A stretch of DNA of 64,000 nt, taken from positions 2,168,878 through 2,232,877 of the forward strand of contig OZ025278.1 in the NCBI GenBank assembly GCA_964019165.1. The letters run 5' to 3'. The translations under genes were made by a program, and so were the position numbers. The notes below the pieces were generated by a model. That model did no database searches. It was not told where the DNA came from and was given only the letters and a program-made list of their open reading frames with translations. The stretch comes from Mastigias papua (lineage: Eukaryota > Cnidaria > Scyphozoa > Rhizostomeae > Mastigiidae). This document shows, piece after piece, positions 46,930-57,977 of the stretch (positions are counted from its first letter, which is position 1; every line of letters starts with the position of its first letter).

Positions 46930-48726
46930 CTACAACCAAAAATACAAGAACTTTCACCCACGAGCTGCAAAAATGCCTCATAGCATCAAACAAAAAATTG
47001 CACGTAAAACTGGCTATTGAACGAGATATCATCTTCAAAAATGCACGGTTTGATACGACCATACAACTTGAGCGCCGCTATATAACTTAAGATACACAAA
47101 CAGGGGTGTCTCCCGTAGGGAGTCACAAAGGGGAAAAGCACACCGCATTTTCTCTAATAAACCCCTGGCTTATAACCCGCACCGTCTATTTAAATTTATA
47201 TTTAAGCAAGAACTGTAACTCTACTAACGGCATTTTCTAATAGGCAAATAGGGTACAAATAGGGGTGTGGGGTGTGAAGGTGTATAACCCGAATAATTTC
47301 AGCCCCTGGTCGCATATACTATTTGATAGCAATAAAGTTTGCCTTTATCCAGCTCTGAACTTGAATTTCTGCCTATTCTGAGTGGTACCAGGAAAAAGCA
47401 CGGGGCCACTAAGGACCTGAGGCCTTTAGCTCTACACATTTTTACTACAGAATAGTATTCCCTGTCTAGTTGATTGACTTTTTGCTATAAATTTTTCCTG
47501 GATTTGTGCTTGAGCATCATACTATTAAGTCAAAGTATAGTCTGGGAGATGCCTTTCTAACAAATCTAGAGGGTAACATTTAAAATATTTCTCCTGTGTC
47601 GGACCCAACCATGGAGATCCTCCTACGTCTCTACACGACCTAATTTTCTTCAGACTATTATAAGTCAGAGCCATCTTGAAATTTCACAAAAGCCATTAAA
47701 GTGTCTCACGCGTATCTCAGTTAATCCATATACCTTCCACGCCTTAGAACAAGCTTATCGCTATATCTAAAAGGGCGTTTCCCTACAATCTAACGGGTGT
47801 GACTTGAAAATTTTCTTGATGTATTTGCCCCCAGACCCCACTCCTCCTGTATACTCAGTCCCATACTCAAGCGTCCCCCCCCCCAATAAAGATTCACATT
47901 AGCGCGCCTGTATAAGACGTAACATACAAAGTTGTATTGGATGAAAAATAGAGAAATGCAAAACAACAGTGAACATCAAAGCTTTTTCTTTCATCCGTAT
48001 TGATGATCTTTGAATTATCTTTACAATTTCGCCATGAAGAGTTACAGCCAGAGGCATTTTTGTGTGTAAATGCAAGAATCACTGCTGGTACAACAAGGCC
48101 AACCTCATTCGCGCGTTATGTGATGTCCGTTGTGGCCTAAATCTGTTGTGGTTACTTTCTATCAGTCACAAACGCTGAAAAAATTGTCCCAAAACTTGAT
48201 TAAAGCCGCGGCGTTTTTAGTGGAAATACGACAATGCAAAATAGGTTTGGTATTTGGAACGCCCATCAGACCATACCCACATCACATATCAAGTAACATT
48301 TAGTCCCTTTATGAATTGATTACCTACTGTCAATTACTGCCATGTATTTCAAATTTAATGGCAACTGCTCTAAGCCTTCTTGGCTTAGTACAAGGGCAAC
48401 CAGATCAATGCTTCCCTATCAACATTTTGTGGTTCCTACCATACCCAATTATAGTACTCAGTGATAATCAATTTGCATGATGATAAAACCGCTTTGTACA
48501 GTGACAAGCAGTAGTAGAGTGCAGCTAATAGTCATTTGGCAATCGCAGCTAATTAGCTAATTTAATGATCAGAACAACGACATGTTATTTGTCATCACGA
48601 GGATCATTAAATAATATTACAAATAATTACGTGAAAATTTGGCATCAGAATCATGACCCAAACATGGTAGTCTTTCATACGATAATACTCTCTCGCCCTT
48701 ATTTCAGATCATTTTAAACACCTTAC
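46930..48726. other. Intron sequence, ~1.8 kb
   Basis: No transposon end or coding domain recognised. A minus-strand frame at 47894-48082 is short and shows no splice-compatible domain. A C run occurs at 47876-47884. Confidence 0.5.
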
Positions 48727-49086
48727 CATTTGTCCCAGAGGTATAAAATATCAAAAATCCATGGTCGGATGGTGCCGGTGAAGCAATGGACCCGGTCAGG
48801 TATTTCAATGTAACCACATTAGACACAGATAAAAACTCAGTTGAGTTTCTGCCACAACGTCTTGCTGTTGGTGTTCCATTTGCGTTTGTACCATCGTATA
48901 TTGATAACGACGTCTCGGAGCAATTGGTATCTTGATAGAAGTTAATGTATGAAAATGCGAGATAAATCCTCAAGCCAGCAGCTGCCTCTATGCGATATGT
49001 ATACGTTTGGGATATGTTGAGTTGTCTGTTCATAAAATTTGGAGAGTATATCATTCCCTCCGTGTTGTTATAAACCAAGTTAGGTC
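48727..49086 (-). CDS. CUB-gene exon 3: second CUB domain
   Basis: A 360-base exon, acceptor CTCAG before 49086 and donor GTAAGG after 48727, phase 1 at both ends. It encodes NTEGMIYSPNFMNRQLNISQ, LAFSYINFYQDTNCSETSLS, IYDGTNANG, ARRCGRNS and GFLIFYTSG. The second cysteine pair is present; both cysteines of the first pair are missing (GPNLVY at the start, TYTYRI where CxY is usual). The paired loss suggests a stable two-cysteine CUB domain. Confidence 0.9.
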
Positions 49087-49645
49087 CTGAGAACATAATT
49101 AACCAGAATACAATAAGATACAAAATCACAGGTTTTCTTGATAGAGCATTGCTAACAACATACGTATTAGCTCTGTTAGCAACAGGGGCATATGGTGGGT
49201 ATATTGATTTCTTAATTCTTCATTTTTTGTGCATGGTTATACTCTGAGTGAGTGTGAAGCAACTTTAATATATCATCAACAGCTTTACTGCTTGTGATCA
49301 TTAGTTTTTGCTTCCTATTCTTTGTCATAACACTGAAGTTGCCATTGGGTTAGAAATTTCCTTGGGGCTTTAACCACATGTATCCTAGATCCTGATTTTA
49401 ATTATTCTTTTGTAAACAGGGCAATTTGTAAATCAAATATATAAGTTGAAACGTACCCTGCGTAAAAATTGTAAAATGAAAATGAAATAAAATGAAAACC
49501 TGTTTTGCAAATATCGCTCGGGAATTCAAACTTGGATGCTCTCAACAGAAAAGCCGATTCTAATTGAAGGTGCTCTTCTACAAATTTACTACGCAGTAAA
49601 TTTAAAGATCCCAATACATTCCCATCGTATAAATTTGCTCCATAC

Positions 49646-50014
49646 CTGAGGCAAATCTGTACCGCAACATAAATCGGAAAAATCCATAGCCGATTGAGCT
49701 GCTGTACACCAAAAGCAACGAGCTTCCATTAGACAGATACGATTTGAAACATGTAAGTCTTGAGCCACAATATTTCTGGGTTCGAGCGCTTAATGCTGGG
49801 TCACGACTATCGCTTTCAAACACATCGAGACTACCATAGCCGCACCAATATTCATCGGTAAGGTCAGGATGAGGAAGAAAGTCCAATTGAATTCTTTTGC
49901 CAACAGGCGCGTTGATTCTGTATCTACAAACTGTGTTGCTTTGTGCAGATGGGAATGATGGAAAATTTGGTGACTGAATTTCACCATAAGATGCTGTGAA
50001 AGTTTGATCGCAGC
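49646..50014 (-). CDS. CUB-gene exon 2: first CUB domain
   Basis: A 369-base exon, acceptor TTTCAG before 50014 and donor GTATGG after 49646, phase 1 at both ends. It encodes CDQTFTASYGEIQSPNFPSF, NTVCRYRINAPVGKRIQLDF, EYWCGYGSLDVFE, KYCGSRLTC and GFFRFMLRYRFAS. All four canonical cysteines are present, with one extra (RLTCFK). The first two bases complete a glycine codon started by the signal-peptide exon, so mature protein begins just before this domain. Confidence 0.93.
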
Positions 50015-50981
50015 CTGAAAGAAGGAGACAAAATAACTACCCTCCAGTCCGGAATAGACGTTCCCCGACTATTTATTTTTTCAACAAATGCATACCAGGA
50101 CATTCTTATTGCAACACCCCCCCCCCCCCCATTTATTAATTTTGAGCTAAGAGGACATGTTCCCAACCAGACCCAGAATTCTCCGGCGAAAGCAACTCAT
50201 GGTGAATGTCTGTTGTGCTGAAAAAATGATAGCGTGAAATGAGTAATTGTTGCAAGAAGCACTGAACACGCAGCAAACAGTTGTGCCAATGATGATGACA
50301 TTATGAACGACGACGATAGACATTTTTAGTACGTTAGAAATATTTGATAACCGTAAAAAGGTATTTTTCAAAAAGCTAAAGTTTGTTATCCAATCCATAG
50401 GGCAGCCTTCTCTCCATTTCCATCTAAAGTAGCCCACTCCATAGACATTCACCTTGGAACTTTTTCCACCACCCCACTTATTGCAGCCCCCCGCTTATTT
50501 GCTTTCAGACTTTTTCCAACCCCCTCCCCTCTCGCTTATTGCCACCCCCTTCTATTCCAGACTGGAGAGTAAGTGATAAAAGTGTGTCATGCCTAAAATC
50601 TTTGTATCAATAATCCAAACTTTGAAAAATGCATTAAGGCTTTCTATTTTCTTCTTGTCACTTCATCGACCTAACTGCATACCTAAGATATACAACATGC
50701 AATAAGAAATTTGATAATCACACTAATCTAATGACTCGTTTACATGAAAACGTTTTCATGCACAAAAATACGTTATTCCATATTTTTGAAGACGGTGAGT
50801 GGAAAACAAGAGGTAATGATTTCATTAATCACAGCTGTAATTTTATCTTTTCACTCTAATAAACGGGGCTATTTAAAAGGGAGGTCAGAATTCTGCCAAG
50901 CTAATGATGATTCCGCGAGTCAACAGAAATAATAGCTGAAGGACTTTAAACACTTCCTAACAAATGTAGAATTTCAAAATA
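50015..50981. other. Intron sequence
   Basis: No coding domain. A C run of about 14 lies near 50117-50130, and pyrimidine-rich CCACCCC words near 50466-50560. Confidence 0.5.
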
Positions 50982-51844
50982 CAGTCAACTCTCTCAAAGC
51001 GGACACTTCTATAAAGCTGACACTTCGTTAAGACGGACATTTACTGGAAGTCCTTGCCAAAGTCAGTAGGAAATGCTGTATGTTCGTATTCTATAAGACG
51101 GACGCCTCGTTAAGACGGACAGCGGACACTATTTCTTAGTCTCGAATGCACAAAACACTTCAAAGAAGCGGACACTATAAAACTAATTTCTGTTTGAAAA
51201 CAATAATTTAAAGATAAATTTAACAAACAGGACTACGAAGCATATTTCAAATTGAATTTCACGTCTTAAGCCGGTGGCACTTTTCATTTTCGAGACTTTC
51301 ATTCTCGGTTGACGGTGGCCAATGTTGACAAAAGCACATGCGATTGGCAAGTTCGCCTATGCGAAGAAACACTTAATTTGTATCCACAGTGACAGCAATG
51401 ATGATGATATAGAATAAAGACACTCAAGTTCCGAACAATTCGCGTTGTTATTCAAATGGTAGATGACTTGACACAACTTGCGCAGTATAGTCGGGAATGC
51501 GAGGAGCTTGCCATAACTTTGAATTCAGTCTGTAGATTGCATAAGGGGGGAATCACAAAGGACGTCTGAGCACAAGGGAGGGGAGTCTAGTGAAACTTCA
51601 TAAACTCAGACATAGGGGGAGGGTATGTTTACGCAATGCGGACTGTAATGTATTAATACTGCGAAGGAGAATACGAACAATACAAACAAGGAAACTTTGG
51701 ACTATAGGAAGTTAGTTCCTGTATGCATGATTGGAATTTAGTGTGATTCACATTAGCAACAGTTGTTTTACTTGGCATAGCCTCCCAAGAAATGAAAATA
51801 TAACGATGGCGAACAGCATAAACATCTTCTAATTTAGTTCAGGT

Positions 51845-52545
51845 GTGCCACCATTCGACCCCGACATCGACGTTGGTGCCTCAGCTGCCCCGAAATGGAA
51901 AGTTTGGCTTGAGGACTTTGAAATGTTTTTGGTAGCAAAAGGAATTACAGATACGACGCGAAAACAGGCATTGCTCTTATACCAAGCTGGCCCTCGTGTT
52001 CATGAAACTTTTAGGCAGATACCTAACACTGGAGACGCAGCTGCTTATACGACCGCCGTTGAGAAATTAACGAAGATACGCGCCAACAACGGATCAGCGA
52101 AGGATGTCAATGAATGAATACAGCAGTCTATAGGAAGCAACAACTCACGTTCCTATATCCTCATTCCTTGTCGCAGAGTTGGGAATTTGCTACATGACCA
52201 TGCTACAAGTTTTCACTGGGGAGCTTCCTCCCGTCTTCGTAAATTGGCACTTCGCGATCCTAAGTTGACACTCACCGATTTTTACTTGCTGGACGGCGTG
52301 CCGAGATGAGCAGATATCAAACTGCCGAGACAGAACAACAAATAGACAATGTCCATGCAGTAATACTCAAAAAGTTAAACACAAACTCCGCTCAAAACCT
52401 GCAAAGTGCCGCAATTGTGGTGGGTCATTCCCGCACAAGGAAAAAACGTCGCCCCGGCCATGGCAAGACACGCCACCACTGCGGCAAACACAACCATTTT
52501 GCCAAGTATTGCATGGGGGAAAAACAAACCAGCCATTCGTCCTAG
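51845..52545 (+). pseudogene. Gypsy element 2 gag, broken
   Basis: The first open part (51845-52117) gives MPPFDPDIDVGASAAPKWKV and FLVAKGITDTTRKQALLL, a gypsy capsid start. After a stop and shift come LLHDHATSF.. and RKLALRDPKLTLTDFYL, the end of capsid. The zinc-finger region (52390-52510) has CRNCGGSFPHK and, in the overlapping frame, HHCGKHNHFAKYC. Several frame changes make it non-functional. Confidence 0.75.
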
Positions 52546-52689
52546 TCACAAACCCATGAACCACTCAAGGGTACGCCCCATTGGCAATGCCTATGGAGAT
52601 CGCAGCGACACCTCAGCTTCCGATTATTGTTATGCGGTTACTGGCCCCGAGTCAACTCAGCCTCAAGCCCCTATTACTATCTACACACG

Positions 52690-54330
52690 ACTGTGAATGT
52701 CACGTTCTAATCGACACAGATCAATATCATTGACAGTGATACTGTCTCCAGAATAAAAAGTGTAGATCTGAAGTAAACAAAAGTTCAAACCTATGCTTAC
52801 CATTCAAATACCCCAATGCAAATGCAAGGGAAATTCAAGGCTCGAGTAGAAACTAAACAATGATATGCAGCTGCAACAGTTTATGTTGCCAAAGACAATG
52901 GTGGATGCCTGCTCAGCTATTCCACTGCAAAAGATCTTGGTCTAATTAGCTTTCACATCAATACTATCATCCACAAAGGCCCTCCTGGCAATGATCACCG
53001 AATAACTAAACCTCAGAATAAATTCCCCTCAGTCTTCAACGGCCTAGGCAAATTAAAGGATAAACAGGTTGAACTAGTGATTGAACTAGACGTGAAGCCC
53101 GCTGCTCAGTAACAAAGAGGAATTCCATTCAACTTGCGCAGTAAAGTACATAATGAATTGGAGAAGTTAATTGGGCAAGATATAATGAAAAAGTACCGGA
53201 AAACGAAGAAACAGATTGGCTGTCACCAATTGTGTGCGTTCCGAACAAGAATGGAGAAATTCGGCTATGTGTCGATATGAGGTCAGCGAATAAGGCAATT
53301 AAACCCCCAAGACACCCAATACCAACGGGAAATGACATTTCTATTTACTTGAACGGTGCCACAGTCCGTTCAAAGTTAGACGTATCCCAGGCCTATTACC
53401 AACTTGAGCAATCCCCGAAAAGCCGTCATATAACAACGTTTACAACACATATTGAACTATTTCGTTACAAAAGACTTAATTATGGAACCAACAGTGTCGC
53501 CGAGACTTTTCAACATATGTTGCAAACAAGCCTTCAAGGCCTGCAAGGGGTGAGAAACATTGCCGATGATGTAATCGTTTTAGAAAAGATGTAGAAGAAC
53601 ACAATCAATTGTTGGAACCATGTCTTAAGCGAACGGATGACAATAACATCTCACTGAATTTGGATAAATGTAAGTTTCTAAAAGAACATCTAGATTTTTG
53701 GATTTCAGCTTTTGAAAGAGGGTAAAAGTGCAGATCCAAAGAAAGTTACCGCCTTTGCTAATACGCCTATAGCATCTAATGCAAGTGAAGTGCGCAGCCT
53801 ACTGGGCTTGTCAAATTATTCCTCACAGTTTATGCCAGACTATACAACAGTTACAGCAACATCGCGTGAACTGGCAGAAAAGAACACTACATTCAAATGG
53901 TCGGAGGAATGCCAAGCAGCGTAGCTACTTTGACGTCAACAAAGAGTCACTTTTCTTGGTGGATGCAAGTCCAGTTGGTCTATCAGCAGTAATAGTATAA
54001 AGAGTACCTCAGTCACCAGAGACAAAGATAATTGCATATGCAAGCCGCTAACTTACAGAGGTAGAAACACGCTATTCACAGACAGAAAAGAGGCTCTCGC
54101 CATACTTTGGGTTGTTGAGCATTTTCACATTTACATGTACGGCGCACCATTCATACTATATACAGATCACAAAAACCTGGAATTTATTCATGCAAATCCA
54201 TGTTCCAAACCTCCAGCTCGCATAGACCAGTGGATGCTGGGATTGTAACAGTATGATTTCTCTGTAATTTACAAGAAAGGTGAAGAAAATCCAGCCGATT
54301 TCATGTCACGTCACCTTTTACCTACAAAGC
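52690..54330 (+). pseudogene. Gypsy element 2 protease relic, reverse transcriptase and RNase H, broken
   Basis: The protease start survives as HVLIDTDQ (DTG changed to DTD). Open RT at 53232-53594 gives NKNGEIRLCVDMRSANKAIK, RHPIPTGND, SKLDVSQAYYQLEQ (motif A), FRYKRLNYG and NIADDVIVLEK (motif C, AADD-like xADD). After shifts come SEVRSLLGLSNYSSQFMPDY and RNase H with LFLVDASPVGLSAV, IIAYASR and YTDHKNLEF. It ends near ENPADFMSRH. Stops and shifts near 53594, 53710, 53925 and 54060 disable it. Confidence 0.85.
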
Positions 54331-54694
54331 CTTTACGTCCAAACGTTGCTGATGAGTACATAAATTTCATCACACAAGAAACTCTATTTCATGCATTAAT
54401 GATTGAAGACCTTCAATCCGCTGAGGAAAATGATCGACAGTTACGGGCAGTTCGTGCAGCTCTAAAAACGAGCATGCGGTGGTACGCATAAAAGGATCAA
54501 GAATCGTGGCGAAAAGAGGAAACCGATATCTGACGAGAAACTCATCATTTTTCAAAAAAGTAACGTCAAACGCAGACATAAATAATTCTGATGACAGTAT
54601 GGACGATGATGATGATGAGGATAACGATGAATACGGTACAAAAAGGGACGATAACGTCAATATACAGGTTCATAGGAGATCGTCAAGATTCTGA
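54303..54694 (+). pseudogene. Gypsy element 2 pol tail after integrase deletion
   Basis: The frame from RNase H end (54303-54491) runs to a junction, and the next frame (54479-54694) encodes KRGNRYLTRNSSFFKKVTSN, an acidic stretch DDDDDEDND and a basic end HRRSSRF. The latter is the C-terminal tail that follows integrase in related elements. The HHCC zinc and DDE parts between are absent, so a deletion of well over 1 kb lies near 54470. Confidence 0.6.
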
Positions 54695-55855
54695 AGACCA
54701 GCAAAGCATTTTGGGGATCCAGTTGTTTCTTCTCTAGTACACTGAAACGACAATTTTTTGTTAATTTTTTTAAGATAAGAGTGATCCAATGTTTTGATAC
54801 TGCGAAGGAGAATACGAACAATAAAAGCAAGGACACTCTGGACTATCGAAAGTTAGTTCCTGTATGCATGATTTGAAATTGGTGTGATTCACGCTAGCAA
54901 CAGTTGTTTTACTTGGCCTAGCCTCGCAAGAAATGAAAACATACCACAGACGTCCAAATTTTCAGAATGTTACAGCACGGCAGCACCTCATGATAACTGA
55001 TCATAAAAAGATGGAAATGAAGACTATCACAAAGGATGAGGCAACAAGTCATGATGATGAAGTGGTACCAAGTGACGTAGCGCCTATTGGGGACATGGCA
55101 ACTTATATGCAGCAGTCATTCACAGAGACTGACTTCTTAGATGAGAAGTGAAGTATCACTTATTCGGCTCTTTGCTGTTCTCTTCAACTAGAAATCGCCA
55201 ATTAGCTAACATATTACTTTTTTACATATAGATGCTTGATAGTTATTAGTGGTAAATAGATGGACGCCCTTGAATACGGACAATACCAGACAAAGGGGGA
55301 GGGGGTTTAAAAATTCAAATTTTACCTGACGTCTTTTGTGAATGCCCCCTATAAAAAGAATCCAGCGTCTCAAGCAGAAAAATATTAAAGACTACACTTT
55401 TGAGCAAATGATTTTATACACACACTCTATTTGTTGAGTCACATAATATCTACTGAAGTGATGAGAACGACTTCTGCATTTGAGCTCCTCCGCACTCAAA
55501 AACGGCAATTTTCTATAAAGCGGACACCTCGTTACAGCGGACACTTCTTCAAAGTCCGAGTATGTCCGCTTCAGAGAGGGTTGACTGTATATCAAAAATT
55601 ATGAGCAAGTGATTTTCATCCATGGCACCAATAATGCGACAGATCATACATGAATATAAGTTTAAAACAGTCTCTTCGAAGTACTACATACCATGTCATA
55701 AGTTAGCATTTACAAAATATGTAACATTGAATGATATTAAAGCTAAACCAAAAGTAATACAAGGCAGGTACAATAATGTCCGGGAGCGTGGGCAAAAACT
55801 TAGCGTCCAGTGCTCTTTCAAACACCGGACAGCAAGCATTACCTTAAATGCCCAC

Positions 55856-56038
55856 AAGTGGCAGTTTCTAGGGGGCCAGAGGGCAATTGCCCCCCTAAAG
55901 TAGATTGATCGGCATTTTGGGATGTAGTGGAATGATTCTAGGAATTAAATTATGGATAGTCCGTACATCTATTTTACAGAAGTAGTCACTTACCACCCAC
56001 CGATACCCCCTCTCAAGATTTAAAAAAATCCGCCACTG
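55856..56038. mobile_element. 183-bp hAT-type MITE with perfect 8-bp duplication
   Basis: Ends AAGTGGCAGTTT and, read inward from the right, CAGTGGCGGATTT are related (first base mutated on the left). Flanks ATGCCCAC at 55848-55855 and 56039-56046 match exactly. The interior is GC-rich near the left end (GGGGGCCAGAGGG..CCCCCCT). No coding capacity. Confidence 0.8.
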
Positions 56039-56524
56039 ATGCCCACAAAACTTTCAACACATTTCATCTGGTCGTTCACAGGGATATATTGCAATCTGCA
56101 TTCTAAATCATCCTATTTACTTCTTAAATCTAGCGTCCTGAGTATCATAGCGGGTGGGTGACATTCTCTATGGCTGGCATAGAGAAAATTTGCCATTCAT
56201 TTTAAGTAATATAGCTAATTGCGGAGTACAATGGTAACCAACTGGTGCAGTGATAAAGCCATTTAACCTCTAGAACGTGTATTCACTTGATCTTTATAAT
56301 ATAACTTCCTTTGATTGAGATATATCAATTGCAACATCAATAACAATCACTAATCAATGATCACTCAATTCACATAATAGGCAATAGTGTTGCTAACATT
56401 TAAAGCGTAAATACAAGGGGTAATCAGAAAGCATTTATAAAAGGCACCGTTCAACACTCCCTATTTTCATTGAAATGTGCAGTGATAAATTTTGCATATA
56501 ACTATGTATATCAAGCATACATAC

Positions 56525-56585
56525 CCAGGCTACTGGCCACGAAATATCCAAGGAGGAAAAGCCCCGTAATAAGAGCAAGCGTCAT
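56525..56585 (-). CDS. CUB-gene exon 1: signal peptide
   Basis: From the ATG at 56583-56585 the exon encodes MTLALITGLFLLGYFVASSL and the first base of a glycine codon, then a GTATGT donor. The sequence is a typical secretion signal: a short polar start, a hydrophobic core of about twelve residues, and small residues (A-S-S-L-G) before the junction. It ends in phase 1, matching the first CUB exon 6.5 kb further on. No other downstream exon candidate has a signal peptide. The exact cap site and any upstream untranslated exon are unknown. Confidence 0.82.
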
Positions 56586-57099
56586 TTTCAAACCCTAAGG
56601 GTAGGGAAAATTCACTCAGATTTGCATATTTCTTACCATTGATTATTTCAACAATAGCAAATAGAAGTTAGAAAGTGGTCACAAAGACAACAGACATCAA
56701 TACTCTTTGAAAATCTATCATGGCCAAACTATGTAGTGGCGCTTTCTTCTTGACTTTGTAAAGAACAAACAGCAACGAGTTGTTTGGTTGTCACCGTGGT
56801 TTGTTGTGATTAAACATACCTAACTAATAAACCTTCAAAAACTTGCCAATTGATCTAATAAGTACTTCATTCGACAATAAAACGCGGCTTGTAGCTATCT
56901 GTGGCACATTTTTGCTGCAACTGTAATCAAGGATGGCTTACAAATTTTAAGTGATAGACTATGCCTCTGACAGTTTTGCATCCATCGAAGATCTTGATGC
57001 TGATGGAACACTTAGATAGAACTACTGTGACTAGACAACGTAGTAAGAAATGAACAAAACGAGATCGAATACGCTCGAAATTTCTTCGTTTGCACAAAA
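56586..57099. other. Region upstream of the CUB gene start
   Basis: The promoter of the minus-strand gene should lie here or further right. I see no convincing TATA element or repeat; ATGCAAAT-type and AT-rich words are too common to call. Confidence 0.4.
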
Positions 57100-57450
57100 A
57101 ATCTCAAAAGGATTGTGCTCGAGAGTAGGTGTGAATCAGGTAAAGGCGCATGCTTGTCGTACAACAAAGCTAAATGTTGACGATGGTTGCCTACTTTGGG
57201 GAAACAGACTAATACTACTACAACAAGGAAAGGGCAAAGTAATCGAAGAACTACATGATACACATAACGGAGATTAAAGCATGAGAGCTCTTCATGTGCG
57301 CGCCCTAGTAGGAAGTGTGCGGTGTCACAATCCAGTGCTGCCTTCATATAGTTATGTTTGGTGGTCAGCAGTGCATACAAATATAGCAAATATGTCTAAC
57401 ATTGCACTTTATGTCAGCTGCATCAGATAGTATCAAATCAATGCACTATT
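57100..57450 (+). pseudogene. Gypsy-type integrase N-terminal fragment
   Basis: A frame ending at 57277 gives DDGCLLWGNRLILLQQGKGK and VIEELHDTHNGD, the start of a gypsy integrase zinc-binding domain (the H of the HHCC box is HDTHxG). After one stop it continues SMRALHVRALV and further on YVWW. No DDE part follows. It is not part of gypsy element 2, which lies 2 kb away, though both could derive from related families. The antisense ORF at 57012-57389 is a shadow. Confidence 0.7.
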
Positions 57451-57633
57451 GCATCCACGAGAGTAGCCTAGGCAGTCATGATCCATAGGCAGCATTAATT
57501 ATGCAGGGCCTGATTTGCAAGAGACTTTTTGGCAAATAGTTATGCATGCTCAAATTGGTTGGAGGGGTATATCTCACGAATGAGAAGTTGCAAAACAATT
57601 CTGCAATTCATCGTCTTCTATAATGCAGCCTAT

Positions 57634-57977
57634 TGCTGGTGACAGCTGGCCATAAGTTGCCAATGCAGAATTTAAAAAAAGCTGCTGTTGCATTGGGAGA
57701 GTTAAGGGTGTCATACCCTCCTGGAAAAGAGTCAGTTGGCAAATCCTCAAAAAGTGTTATGTCAATCAGCAAGATCTTGTGGTTTACACAGGTATTCACA
57801 ATTTTGGCTCCAGTGTGCAAACCAAATTTCCCACATTGCCAATCCCAAATTCTCCTAAGGATGGCCATAATTAAGTTGCCGCCCTGTCACTCTGAATTAA
57901 CTGGTCAAATAGATTGGGCAGTAAGAGATTTCAAGAGGAGATTGGGGAAGATGACAAGCAGCAGATTGGAAAGCAGA
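57634..57977 (+). pseudogene. IS630/Tc1-like DDE transposase C-terminal fragment
   Basis: The open frame has SYPPGKESVGK and, near its end, IIKLPPCHSELTGQIDWAVR, resembling the LPPYHxxLNPIELxWxxVK block that holds the last acidic residue of DDE_3-type (IS630/Tc1) endonucleases. Here the NPIE part is altered to TGQID, so the catalytic glutamate is lost or shifted. A relic at best. Confidence 0.45.

Larger units (their letters stand above)
51644..54946 (+). mobile_element. Ty3/gypsy element 2, two LTRs, internally deleted
   Basis: LTRs of about 160 bp (51644-51806 and 54782-54946) begin TGTAATG/TGATCCAATG, continue through ATACTGCGAAGGAGAATACG and are similar throughout. The target duplication is CGGAC (51639-51643) and CAGAC (54947-54951), one mismatch in five. 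A primer-site-like TGGCGAACAG follows the 5' LTR at 51807. The internal region encodes broken gag, protease relic, RT and RNase H, and the pol tail; integrase is deleted. It differs from gypsy element 1 in LTR, PBS and RT. Confidence 0.88.
50982..55587. mobile_element. pogo/Tigger-like element split by a gypsy retrotransposon
   Basis: The ends CAGTCAACTCTCTCAAAGCG and, read inward from the right, CAGTCAACCCTCTCTGAAGCG are flanked by TA (50980-50981 and 55588-55589). Repeated AGCGGACACTTC words lie near both ends. The gypsy element takes 51644-54946, leaving about 1.3 kb. A short plus-strand frame after the gypsy (55151 end) may be the transposase C-terminus, but I do not recognise it; no DDE core remains. 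Confidence 0.85.

Noticed and set aside
57012..57389. 125-codon minus-strand ORF
   Set aside because: Antisense to the gypsy integrase fragment and without a domain.
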